The notes under the pieces were generated by a model. The model had not been told where the DNA came from. It did no database searches and saw only the letters and a list, made by a program, of their open reading frames with translations. 64,000 nt of DNA from an uncultured Granulosicoccus sp. GTDB taxonomy: Bacteria > Pseudomonadota > Gammaproteobacteria > Granulosicoccales > Granulosicoccaceae. Of this stretch, positions 9,464 through 17,710 are shown one piece after another. The position numbers and the translations under genes were made by a program. Location of the stretch: NCBI GenBank assembly GCA_947492525.1, contig CANLNQ010000003.1, positions 186,001 through 250,000 of the forward strand. Reading direction: 5' to 3'. Position 1 is the first letter of the stretch. Each line of letters starts with the position of its first letter.

Positions 9464-10663
9464 ATGAACTTGAATACCAGATATACGTTGCGGCATCTCG
9501 CAGCACGCGAAGTGATAGCTGCTGCTGGCGTCATGATTCTTTCACTGCTTGCGCCAATACAAGCCAGTGCACAGGAAACCATCAAGATAGGACTGATCGC
9601 CAGTCTGTCGGGGCCATCCTCGAAATCAGGTGAGGCAATCACGCGCGGTATGACCCTGGCCATAGAGGAAATCAATGCAGAGGGTGGTGTGCTTGGCAAA
9701 CCGCTCGAACTGCTTCGCCGCGACGACGAGAACAATCCCGGCAAGGGATTGACTGCAGCCCGCGAGCTGATCCAGCGCGAGAAGGTTGCAGTCTTGTTCG
9801 GAGGACTGCAGACGCCGGTATCGCTGGCGATCGTGCCTTACGTCAATCAAGTGAAGCGTCCATTCATGGGGCCGTGGGCTGCAGGTACGCCGATCACGCA
9901 AAACGGGGCCGATCCGAATTTCGTGTTTCGCGTTTCGGCGGTGGATGAGCTGGTAGATGTTGCACTTGTAGACCGCGCGGTCACGGTTCATGGGTCGAAG
10001 AATCCCGGGCTTGTTCTCATCAACAATCCGTGGGGCGAATCCAATGAGCGTGGTCTTCTGGCCGCGTTGGAGTCCAAAGGTCTACCCCATGCAGGAATAG
10101 AGAAAATCGAGGCAAGTGACGTCGATGTCGTGCCGCAACTGACGCGTCTTCGTGAAGCGGGTGCAGATACTCTGTTCATGGTCGCCAATGTGGGTCCTTC
10201 CGCTCAAGTCATGAAGTCGCTCGAACGAATGGATTGGAATGTACCCGTTGTTTCTCATTGGGGGCCCGCTGGCGGTAGATTTTCGGAGCTTGGTGGGCCG
10301 CGGGCCGAGACGGTTGAGATGATCCAGACATTTACCTTCTCTGGTACACAGACAGAGAAAGGCGAGGCAGTTCTAGCGGGCCTGCAGAATCTGTTTCCCG
10401 AGATTGAAACTGCTGCAGATGTGACTCCGGCTGTCGGCATTGCGAATGCCTATGATGCAATGCACCTGACTGCCCTGGCCATTGAAAATGCGGGTAGCAC
10501 AGCGGGTGAAGCGATTCGTGAGGGCTACTACGCAATTGAATCCTACGACGGTCTTGTCAAGCGTTATCAACAGCCGTTTACGCCCGACAATCATGACGCC
10601 CTCGGACCTGACGATTACGTGTTCACGAACTTTGTGGCTGGCGAAATCATTCCGATTGATTAG
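9464..10663 (+). CDS. branched-chain-type ABC transporter substrate-binding protein
   Basis: 399 residues. A long signal peptide ends near QASA/QE (about residue 36) and is followed by a type I periplasmic binding protein (Peripla_BP_6, LivJ/K and amide-binding clade): KIGLIASLSGPSSKSG at the mature N terminus and the AYDAMHLTALAIENAG motif near the C terminus. It should capture the substrate in the periplasm and deliver it to the permeases encoded next. The operon's enzymes suggest an amide or ureido compound and not leucine (inference). A hairpin separates it from the permease gene, as is common where the binding protein is made in excess. Confidence 0.93.
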   Translation: MNLNTRYTLRHLAAREVIAAAGVMILSLLAPIQASAQETIKIGLIASLSGPSSKSGEAITRGMTLAIEEINAEGGVLGKPLELLRRDDENNPGKGLTAARELIQREKVAVLFGGLQTPVSLAIVPYVNQVKRPFMGPWAAGTPITQNGADPNFVFRVSAVDELVDVALVDRAVTVHGSKNPGLVLINNPWGESNERGLLAALESKGLPHAGIEKIEASDVDVVPQLTRLREAGADTLFMVANVGPSAQVMKSLERMDWNVPVVSHWGPAGGRFSELGGPRAETVEMIQTFTFSGTQTEKGEAVLAGLQNLFPEIETAADVTPAVGIANAYDAMHLTALAIENAGSTAGEAIREGYYAIESYDGLVKRYQQPFTPDNHDALGPDDYVFTNFVAGEIIPID

Positions 10664-10675
10664 TCAGTCGACAAA

Positions 10676-10699
10676 CCCGGGTGCCTTGCCGCACCCGGG
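10676..10699 (+). promoter_or_regulatory. intra-operon hairpin between binding protein and permease genes
   Basis: CCCGGGTGC (10676-10684) pairs with GCACCCGGG (10691-10699), a perfect 9-bp GC-rich stem with a CTTGCC loop and no U-tract. It sits 13 bases after the binding-protein stop and before the AGGAG of the permease. Such elements often act as 3'-end stabilisers giving higher binding-protein levels. Confidence 0.6.
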
Positions 10700-10717
10700 C
10701 GAAGGAGAGACACTTCA

Positions 10718-11587
10718 ATGATCGCGTCTACCCTCATCACCGGGCTGGGTCTGGGAGCGATGTACGGGCTGCTTGCGCTTGGATTTCACATTACCTACGC
10801 TGTTTCAAAAACGGTGAATTTCTCGCAGGGTGCGTCGATGATGTTCGGCGCGGTCATGGGATATACATTCTCGGTTACGCTGGGCTGGCCTGTACTGCTC
10901 GCATTTCCGGCTGCGCTCGGTTGTTGCGCCATTCTCGGTCTGGCTATAGAGTTCTTTCTGGTTCGCCCGTTTGTCGCACGTGGTTCGGAAGCGTGGTTGA
11001 TGGCGACCGTGGCGGGCGGAATCGTTCTTGAAAACATGGTCTTGTTCACCTTTGGAAAGGAGCCACGCAATCTACCCTCGGTACTTGCACAGGAACCGAT
11101 TTCGCTGTTCGGCGCAGGTGCTTATCCATTGCAGATCGTCATTCCCGTTGTTGGTATCACGATAGCATTTGCTCTGACCTGGTTGCAACGGTCCACACGG
11201 GCGGGTCAGGCAATGCTGGCGACAGTTCAGCGGCCCGAGGCTGCGCAACTCGTGGGAGTGGATACCCGCGCAGTCATCGCAATTGCTTTTGCCATATCAG
11301 CCGTTTTTGCAGGAATCGCCGGGCTGTTGATTGCTCCGTTGTTCAATGTGTCCGCCAGTATGGGAACGATCTTCGGCATCAAGGCATTTGCTGCGGCTAT
11401 CCTCGGCGGAATTTCAAGTGCGTGGGGGGTCATGATCGCCGGGCTGCTATATGGCTGCATCGAGGCTCTGACCACAGCGTATCTGGGGTCCGGCTACACG
11501 CAGATCGTGTCGTTCAGTCTGGTGATCCTGGTGCTTGCGACGGTGCCGAACGGTCTGTTCGGGCGCGCCGCAGTAAACAAGGTGTGA
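10718..11587 (+). CDS. branched-chain-type ABC permease (LivH-like)
   Basis: 289 residues, almost entirely hydrophobic with about eight helices. The start GLGLGAMYGLLALGFHITYAVSKTVNFSQG matches the LivH family N terminus, and a conserved GLAGLLIAPLFNVSASMG-type segment lies near residues 205-225. It forms the membrane channel with the LivM domain of the following fusion protein. Start ATG 10718 has AGGAG nine to twelve bases upstream. The gap to the next gene is two bases. Confidence 0.93.
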   Translation: MIASTLITGLGLGAMYGLLALGFHITYAVSKTVNFSQGASMMFGAVMGYTFSVTLGWPVLLAFPAALGCCAILGLAIEFFLVRPFVARGSEAWLMATVAGGIVLENMVLFTFGKEPRNLPSVLAQEPISLFGAGAYPLQIVIPVVGITIAFALTWLQRSTRAGQAMLATVQRPEAAQLVGVDTRAVIAIAFAISAVFAGIAGLLIAPLFNVSASMGTIFGIKAFAAAILGGISSAWGVMIAGLLYGCIEALTTAYLGSGYTQIVSFSLVILVLATVPNGLFGRAAVNKV

Positions 11588-11589
11588 CC

Positions 11590-14109
11590 ATGACAACACT
11601 CTGGTTTCGTCGACGCCTGGATGATGCACTGTCTTCGACAGTGGTCAGCATTGCCGTGATTGCGAGTATCACCGCCGGTGCGATGATTGCCGCGACACAG
11701 GCCGACGGTTATCTTGTTTTCATCATCGCACTGGTTGCGATCAATGTGATCGTCGCTGTGGGACTGAACGTTTTGTGGGGATTGTCAGGACAGATTTCCT
11801 TCGGCCACGTCGGCTTTTTCGCTATCGGTGCCTACACCACCGCGATAGCAATGAATGCAGGCTGGAGCTTCTGGCTTGCCTTGCCCGCGGCCGGTGTTCT
11901 CAGTGCGCTCATTGGCGGCTTGCTTGCTATTCCTGCGCTGCGGGTCAGCGGTCCCTACCTGGCGATGATGACTATTGCGTTTGCCTTCATTGTCGAGAAT
12001 ATCGCCATCGAGTGGCGCGCTGTGACGGGCGGCCAGAATGGCATCGCAGGCTTCCCCTCACCTGAATTGTTCGGTCGGATGTTTTTCGAAATGGAGATGG
12101 CGTTGCTGGGTTGTATTGTCGCCGGTGTATCGCTGCTCGCCTATCTATTCCTGTCGAGAGGGAATTGGGGGCAGGCGATGCGTGCTGTCCAGGACAGTGA
12201 AGTCGCCGCCCAATCGGTCGGGCTTGCCCCTTTGCGAATCAAGACAGTGGCCTTCGTCGTTTCAGCCTTGTTGACCGGACTGGCGGGTGCCATGTTTGCC
12301 CCTTTGCAGATGTTCATCAGCCCCGGTAGTTTTCCGTTTTTCCAGTCCATCCTGTTTCTGCTGGCCGTGGTGGTTGGCGGTGCGGGAACCCTGATCGGGC
12401 CCGTGATCGGCTGTTTGATCGTGGTGTTGCTGCCGGAACTTCTATCGGGGCTGGCCGAGTATCGCTTGCTGTTCTTCGGTGGTTTGATGCTTGGCGTTCT
12501 GTTGGCGGCTCCACGTGGCATCGCCGGAACATTTGCCTCGCTGCTGGCGGCGGAGGATCCATCCACGGCCGTACCATCGAGTCGCTCACTTGAGGATATT
12601 GTCGGCGTCAACAACAGGGGGGCACCACTCGTTGTAGAGGGGATCGGCATTTCGTTTGGCGGTGTGCGTGCAGCACACGATGTCGGCTTTACTGCCGAGC
12701 CGGGCAAGGTCACTTCAGTGATCGGCCCCAACGGCGCTGGCAAGACAACTGTCCTGAACATGATCGGCGGTTACTATCGACCGGATCAGGGGACGATTGC
12801 TCTGGACCACAACATCGCGGGCCGCCCAGCGTGGGCCGTGTCACGCGCAGGTATCGCGCGCACCTATCAGACAACACAGCTGTTCGAGGAGTTGAGCGTC
12901 ATCGACAATATCCTGATCGCTGGGCGGCGGGGCAAACTGGGGTCGATACTCGGTGCACTGCCCGATGCAGCGGCTCGACAACAAGCGCAAGATCTGCTGG
13001 TTTTCGTCGGCTATGGCGGACCGCTTGCGCGCAAGGCAGGCGCGTTGCCGCATGTGGACAAGCGACTGGTGGAGATTGCGCGTGCACTGGCAACGCGTCC
13101 GCAGGTTCTGTTGCTTGATGAACCTGCTGCTGGTCTCGGCCAGACGGACAAGACGGCGTTGTCGGTATTGCTTGCACAGATTGCCGCAGCGGGTATCGCT
13201 GTAATCGTTGTCGAGCATGATATGGGTCTCGTGATGGGTGTCTCCGACAAGATCGTTGTGCTGGATGCAGGGACTCCGATCTGCACAGGTACGCCGGCAC
13301 AGGTGCGTACCGATCCGGGCGTACGGCGCGCCTATCTTGGTGACGACACGTTCACTGGCCGTCCCCGTGAAACAGCATGGAGTGGAGAGCGATTGGCGGT
13401 TCTGACGACTGACAAACTCGGTGCCGGCTATGGCGCAGCGCCGGTGTTGTCAGGGGTATCCATCTCCGTCGATCCGGGCGAGATGGTCGCCTTGCTGGGG
13501 GCAAACGGCGCGGGCAAGTCCACGATGATGCGCTCGATCAGCGGTCTGCACCGCCCCGTGGAGGGCAGCGTACTGCTGGACAACGAGGATATCGGCAGAT
13601 CTCCCGCACACACCATTGCCGCCAGCGGACTGGCGCTGGTGCCCGAGGGCCGACAGGTTTTTCCCGAAATGACGGTGCGCGACAATATTCGACTCGGCGC
13701 GTATTCCCGCAAAGACGTGGATGTGGAGGCAGAAATCGAAGCACAACTGCGTCGCTTTCCGCGATTGGCCGAGCGTGCGGATTCACGCGCAGGAGTGCTG
13801 TCCGGAGGTGAACAACAGATGCTCGCAATAGCCCGTGGCTTGATTGCAAGCCCGCGCATCATCCTCTTGGATGAACCGTCCCTGGGTCTTGCCCCTGCAA
13901 TCGTCCGGGAATTGTACGATGCGCTCGCCGATCTGCGCGATGAGGGAGTGACGATTCTTCTGGTCGATCAGATGGCGATGCTGGCGCTGGATGTGGCGGA
14001 TCGCGCCTATGTTCTGGACACCGGGAGGGTGGTTGGCCAGGGCAACACAAAGGACCTGCAGAACGACGCCGGTATCGAAGCGGCCTATCTGGGTAGTGCT
14101 GCCGAATGA
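11590..14109 (+). CDS. fused ABC transporter: LivM permease + LivG ATPase + LivF ATPase
   Basis: 839 residues joining three proteins that are usually separate. Residues about 1-325 are a LivM-type permease (eight or more helices, SGQISFGHVGFFAIGAYTTA motif). Residues about 350-590 are a first ATPase, Walker A GPNGAGKTT at 379-387 and Walker B LLLDEPAAGL. Residues about 600-839 are a second ATPase, Walker A GANGAGKST at 637-645, signature LSGGEQQ and Walker B ILLDEPSLGLAP. In the first ATPase the signature segment reads LPHVDKRLVEIARAL, lacking the usual LSxGxx. I see no stop or frameshift, so the fusion looks genuine. Start ATG 11590 lies two bases after the LivH stop. Confidence 0.93.
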   Translation: MTTLWFRRRLDDALSSTVVSIAVIASITAGAMIAATQADGYLVFIIALVAINVIVAVGLNVLWGLSGQISFGHVGFFAIGAYTTAIAMNAGWSFWLALPAAGVLSALIGGLLAIPALRVSGPYLAMMTIAFAFIVENIAIEWRAVTGGQNGIAGFPSPELFGRMFFEMEMALLGCIVAGVSLLAYLFLSRGNWGQAMRAVQDSEVAAQSVGLAPLRIKTVAFVVSALLTGLAGAMFAPLQMFISPGSFPFFQSILFLLAVVVGGAGTLIGPVIGCLIVVLLPELLSGLAEYRLLFFGGLMLGVLLAAPRGIAGTFASLLAAEDPSTAVPSSRSLEDIVGVNNRGAPLVVEGIGISFGGVRAAHDVGFTAEPGKVTSVIGPNGAGKTTVLNMIGGYYRPDQGTIALDHNIAGRPAWAVSRAGIARTYQTTQLFEELSVIDNILIAGRRGKLGSILGALPDAAARQQAQDLLVFVGYGGPLARKAGALPHVDKRLVEIARALATRPQVLLLDEPAAGLGQTDKTALSVLLAQIAAAGIAVIVVEHDMGLVMGVSDKIVVLDAGTPICTGTPAQVRTDPGVRRAYLGDDTFTGRPRETAWSGERLAVLTTDKLGAGYGAAPVLSGVSISVDPGEMVALLGANGAGKSTMMRSISGLHRPVEGSVLLDNEDIGRSPAHTIAASGLALVPEGRQVFPEMTVRDNIRLGAYSRKDVDVEAEIEAQLRRFPRLAERADSRAGVLSGGEQQMLAIARGLIASPRIILLDEPSLGLAPAIVRELYDALADLRDEGVTILLVDQMAMLALDVADRAYVLDTGRVVGQGNTKDLQNDAGIEAAYLGSAAE

Positions 14110-14131
14110 CTACACCTCGAGGAAACCCTGT

Positions 14132-15373
14132 ATGGAAATGACGCTTCATGATGTGCGCCCGGTCGGCGGTGACGGACCACTCGACATTGGTGTGTCGGAC
14201 GGCAAGATCGTCGCGATGCAGCCTGGTCTGGCGCGCGGAGAGCGAGCGCTGGATTTCGGCGGCAGGCTGGTGCTGCCAGGGTTTTGCGAAACCCATATCC
14301 ACCTCGACAAGTCCTGCATTCTGGATCGCTGTTCGTTGAAAGGCGGGCTGGAGGATGCCATTGCCGAAGTCGCTTCGCTCAAAGGGGATTTCACAGCCGA
14401 AGACGTTGCAGAGCGCGCAGGGAAGACGCTTCGCAAGGCGGTCGTGAATGGCACCACTCGCATGCGCACGCATGTCGAAGTCGATCCAACCATTGGTCTG
14501 CGCGGTTTTGAAGGTGTCAAAGCGGCTGCACGCGACTGGGCATGGGCCGTTGACGTGGAGCTTTGCATTTTCCCGCAAGAGGGCTTGCTCAATAATCCGG
14601 GTACCGATGAATTGATGGTAGCGGGGCTGAAGGACGGCGCGACGGTGATCGGCGGCGCGCCCTATACCGATAGTGATCCTCATGGCCAGATCGACCGCCT
14701 GTTTGAACTGGCGCGTGAGTTCGATGTCGATATCGACTTGCACCTGGATTTCGGTAGCACCACCGACGAGATGACTATCGATCACGTCTGTCGCCGCACT
14801 GAGGAATTCGGCTGGGGTGGCAGAGTTGCAGTTGGTCACGTCACACGTTTCGCACAGATGAAGCGCGATGCTTTTGCGACATTGGGCCGGAAGCTGGCAG
14901 ACACCGGCGTTGCAGTTACCGTCCTGCCAGCCACCGACCTGTTTCTCATGCACCGTGATCATGATGCGAACCACAGCGTACCGCGCGGTGTTGCCCCCCT
15001 TCACCTGATGGCCGAGCTTGGCGTGACGTGTTCGCTGTCGAGCAACAATGTATTGAACCCGTTCACGCCGTTTGGCGATTGCTCGCTGATACGCATGGCA
15101 AATCTGTACGCAAACATTGCGCAGATTGGTGGGCGTGCACCCATGGAGACCTGTCTCGACATGGTGTCTGCCAGCTCAGCGCGCCTGTTGAATCTGGAGG
15201 ACTACGGTCTCACTATCGGCAACCCTGCCGATCTCGTTGTCATCGATGCGATTGATCCGGCGATGGCGGTTGCAGAACTGGCGCAACCGATGATGGGGTT
15301 CAAACGGGGTATGCCTGTCTTTACCCGTGCGCTTCCCGAACTTCACGCGCCCACTGGAGCTGCGCATGTCTGA
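14132..15373 (+). CDS. cytosine-deaminase-like amidohydrolase with altered active site
   Basis: 413 residues, amidohydrolase superfamily, cytosine deaminase/AtzC-like branch. Metal-ligand motif HIHLD (H55, H57), H204 in DLHLDF and H236 in GHVTRF are present. Where CodA has the metal-binding aspartate (HDDVFDP) this protein has SNNVLNP (N305), and where CodA has the catalytic glutamate after H-C-D it has phenylalanine (F207). It is therefore probably a hydrolase of a different ring or amide and not a cytosine deaminase. GAGGA precedes ATG 14132 by eight bases. The 3' end overlaps the amidase start by eight bases, implying coupled expression. Confidence 0.88.
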   Translation: MEMTLHDVRPVGGDGPLDIGVSDGKIVAMQPGLARGERALDFGGRLVLPGFCETHIHLDKSCILDRCSLKGGLEDAIAEVASLKGDFTAEDVAERAGKTLRKAVVNGTTRMRTHVEVDPTIGLRGFEGVKAAARDWAWAVDVELCIFPQEGLLNNPGTDELMVAGLKDGATVIGGAPYTDSDPHGQIDRLFELAREFDVDIDLHLDFGSTTDEMTIDHVCRRTEEFGWGGRVAVGHVTRFAQMKRDAFATLGRKLADTGVAVTVLPATDLFLMHRDHDANHSVPRGVAPLHLMAELGVTCSLSSNNVLNPFTPFGDCSLIRMANLYANIAQIGGRAPMETCLDMVSASSARLLNLEDYGLTIGNPADLVVIDAIDPAMAVAELAQPMMGFKRGMPVFTRALPELHAPTGAAHV

Positions 15374-16529
15374 TCCATCCAACGCCTTTGTCAGCCAATT
15401 CACCTTGCCCGGCGAAACCGAGGGACCACTTGCGGGTTTGAGAGCAGGTATCAAGGATCTGTACGATATCAAGGGTCATGTGACGGGGTGCGGCAATCCG
15501 GTCTATGCCGCGACTCACGAGGCTGCAAAGACGACGGCCCCGGCAGTGAGGGCACTCCTCGAGTCGGGGGCTACCGTGGTCGGAAAGACCCACACCGACG
15601 AGTTGGCCTACAGCTTGATGGGAGTCAATGCACACTACGGTACGCCAAGGAATACAGCCGCTCCGGATCGCGTGCCGGGGGGATCGTCCTCGGGGTCGGT
15701 GGCTGCCGTCGCCGCGGGAACGGTCGAGGTCGGACTGGGTAGTGATACAGGCGGGTCGGTGCGCATGCCCGCAAGTTTTTGCGGTGTCTACGGGATACGT
15801 ACAACGCATGGCCTGATCCCGCTCGATGATGTCATGGCGCTCGCACCGTCCTTCGATACCGCAGGGTGGTTCGCACGGGATGCAAGAACATTGGGCAAGG
15901 TGGGTGAGGTCTATGGCATTGCCTTGTCTGGTAAACCCACTGCCTTGCATCGCCCCACCGATGTCTGGGCCCTGGTTCCACAGAGCGTTGTTGATGCGCT
16001 GGCCCCTCAGTTGGCACGCGTGGAAGCCGTTTTCGGAGGCATTACTGACACGCGCCTGAGCGCTGATCCGATGAGTGACTGGTTCGAGGTCTTTCGTGTC
16101 TGCCAAGCCTCTGAAATCTGGCAAGTGCATGGCTCATGGGTAAGCTCGAACGAACCGAAGTTCGGGCCCGGCATCGCCGAGCGCTTTGCCATGGCAAGTG
16201 AAATCGATGCCAGCGTGTACAACGCTGCGCGGACAAGTCGTGCGGAGATGATCAAGCCGTTGGTCGACGCACTGGGCGATGGCGTGGTCATGGTTATTCC
16301 AACGGCTCCCGGTCCTGCGCCGCTGTTGAGCGCGAGCGATGCCGACCTTGACAGCTATCGCAAGGCCGCGTTGTCCATGCTCTGTCCGGCGGGGCTTGCG
16401 GGTCTGCCACAAGTCTCGATCCCCGGTGCGAAGTTGGACGGCGCGCCGCTGGGGCTTTCGCTACTGGGCGGACACGGATCGGATGGTCTGTTGTTGGCGA
16501 TGGCTGCCGCCCTGGAGGCAAGCAAGTGA
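15366..16529 (+). CDS. amidase signature family enzyme, AMI1-like
   Basis: 387 residues, short for the amidase family. The catalytic triad is visible: K30 in GIKDLYDIKG, cis-Ser 107 in PGGSSSGS, and nucleophile S131 in SDTGGSVR. The K-S-S spacing (77 and 24 residues) is, as I recall it, that of plant indole-3-acetamide hydrolase AMI1, and the FDTAGWFARD segment is also AMI1-like. It should hydrolyse a small amide. By position it is the counterpart of AtzE in AtzE-AtzH gene pairs, but no AtzG-type small subunit gene is present. The start was set at ATG 15366 inside the amidohydrolase 3' end, and the stop overlaps the next gene by four bases. Confidence 0.92.
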   Translation: MSDPSNAFVSQFTLPGETEGPLAGLRAGIKDLYDIKGHVTGCGNPVYAATHEAAKTTAPAVRALLESGATVVGKTHTDELAYSLMGVNAHYGTPRNTAAPDRVPGGSSSGSVAAVAAGTVEVGLGSDTGGSVRMPASFCGVYGIRTTHGLIPLDDVMALAPSFDTAGWFARDARTLGKVGEVYGIALSGKPTALHRPTDVWALVPQSVVDALAPQLARVEAVFGGITDTRLSADPMSDWFEVFRVCQASEIWQVHGSWVSSNEPKFGPGIAERFAMASEIDASVYNAARTSRAEMIKPLVDALGDGVVMVIPTAPGPAPLLSASDADLDSYRKAALSMLCPAGLAGLPQVSIPGAKLDGAPLGLSLLGGHGSDGLLLAMAAALEASK

Positions 16530-16903
16530 TAATCAATGACCCCGATACGCTTGCCGAAGTCGAAGCCGTGTTTCGCCAGTACGAGATCGCACTGGTCAGT
16601 AACGACGTCGACACACTTGACGCACTGTTCTGGCATAGCGAACACGTCATTCGTTACGGCGCGGGCGAGAATCTCTACGGCCATGACGAAATCCTCGCCT
16701 TCCGCCAGGGGCGTCCGGCAAAAGGCCTCGCTCGCGATTTGCGCCGTACGGTCATCACCACCTTCGGCACTGACCACGCAACGGCCAATACCGAGTTCAC
16801 CCGCGACGGCACTGAACGCATCGGCCGACAGAGCCACTCCTGGGCACGCCTGCCCGAAGGCTGGCGTATTGTCGCAGCGCATGTTTCACTGATGACTGTC
16901 TGA
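16526..16903 (+). CDS. AtzH-like DUF3225 protein (SnoaL superfamily)
   Basis: 125 residues with the AtzH/DUF3225 pattern: LFWHSEHVIRYGAGENLYGHDEILAFR near 34-60 and a C-terminal WRIVAAHVS. In the characterised AtzH of Pseudomonas sp. ADP, an amidase-like enzyme acting on the AtzE product 1,3-dicarboxyurea, Tyr22 and Arg46 are reported as essential. Here Tyr19 and Arg43 stand at the same spacing in matching context. The ATGA-type overlap with the amidase gene indicates a coupled pair. Function as the step after the amidase is inferred from that pairing. No atzD or atzF homologue is present, so cyanuric acid need not be the substrate. Confidence 0.88.
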   Translation: MIINDPDTLAEVEAVFRQYEIALVSNDVDTLDALFWHSEHVIRYGAGENLYGHDEILAFRQGRPAKGLARDLRRTVITTFGTDHATANTEFTRDGTERIGRQSHSWARLPEGWRIVAAHVSLMTV

Positions 16904-16920
16904 TCACCATTCAACGAACC

Positions 16921-16942
16921 GGAGGCTGTCTCGCCCGCCTCC
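16921..16942 (+). terminator. weak hairpin at the end of the amidase operon
   Basis: GGAGGC (16921-16926) pairs with GCCTCC (16937-16942) around a 10-base loop, 18 bases after the AtzH-like stop. No U-tract follows, so if it terminates it is weak or Rho-assisted. Confidence 0.3.
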
Positions 16943-17027
16943 AAAGCAGCTTGGCAACAGTGCGGCTGATAACAAGCCTGCGTGAGGCTACAATAAGCCA
17001 ATTCGATTGCACCACGCCACTTGCTTC

Positions 17028-17531
17028 ATGAGCCGCTACCGCCCACCCAGTCCACGCTCCTCACCCTATATCACCCGCGAAGGCCATGATCGCCTGAAGA
17101 GCGAGGAGAAGGCATTGTGGGCGAGACGCAAGGACGTCACCGCGGCGCTCAGCGCCGCCGCCGCCGAAGGCGATCGCTCAGAGAACGCAGAATACATCTA
17201 CCGGAAAAAGGAGTTGCGGGAAATCGATCGGCGGGTGCGTTATCTGCAGAAGCGCATTCCGGATCTGAAAGTGATCGATCGGCGAGCCGGCGGGGATGCG
17301 ATTTTCTTCGGTGCCGAGGTCGAGCTGGAGACAGACGACGGTTCGACCATGACCGTACGCATCGTGGGGGCTGACGAGATAGATCCGGCCCGACGTTTCA
17401 TCAGCGTGGACTCACCGCTGGCCAAGGCCTTGCTGAAGAAGCAGGTGGATGATGAAGTCACGATTGAAGTCGAGGAGAAGAAACTGGTCTATGCCGTCTT
17501 GAAGGTCAGTTACCCGCAGAGTGATTCCTGA
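17028..17531 (+). CDS. greB: transcription elongation factor GreB
   Basis: 167 residues. The N-terminal coiled-coil domain (YITREGHDRLKSEEKALWARRKDV...GDRSENAEYIYRKKELREIDRRVRYLQKR) contains the acidic tip GDRSENAEY that reaches into the RNA polymerase secondary channel. The C-terminal FKBP-like domain ends with the usual GreB segment. It rescues backtracked RNA polymerase by stimulating transcript cleavage. The ATG at 17028 was preferred to an in-frame TTG at 17007. It is followed directly by a 7-bp repeat array and a convergent gene. Confidence 0.95.
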   Translation: MSRYRPPSPRSSPYITREGHDRLKSEEKALWARRKDVTAALSAAAAEGDRSENAEYIYRKKELREIDRRVRYLQKRIPDLKVIDRRAGGDAIFFGAEVELETDDGSTMTVRIVGADEIDPARRFISVDSPLAKALLKKQVDDEVTIEVEEKKLVYAVLKVSYPQSDS

Positions 17532-17572
17532 AAGCTAACAGCTCACGCCGGATGCCAGACGCTAGATGCTAG

Positions 17573-17700
<128 letters not shown>

Positions 17701-17710
17701 GCGATAGGGG

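Noticed and set aside
12141-12761. 206-codon minus-strand frame opposite the ABC fusion gene
   Set aside because: Shadow of the Walker A region of the sense gene; no start signal.
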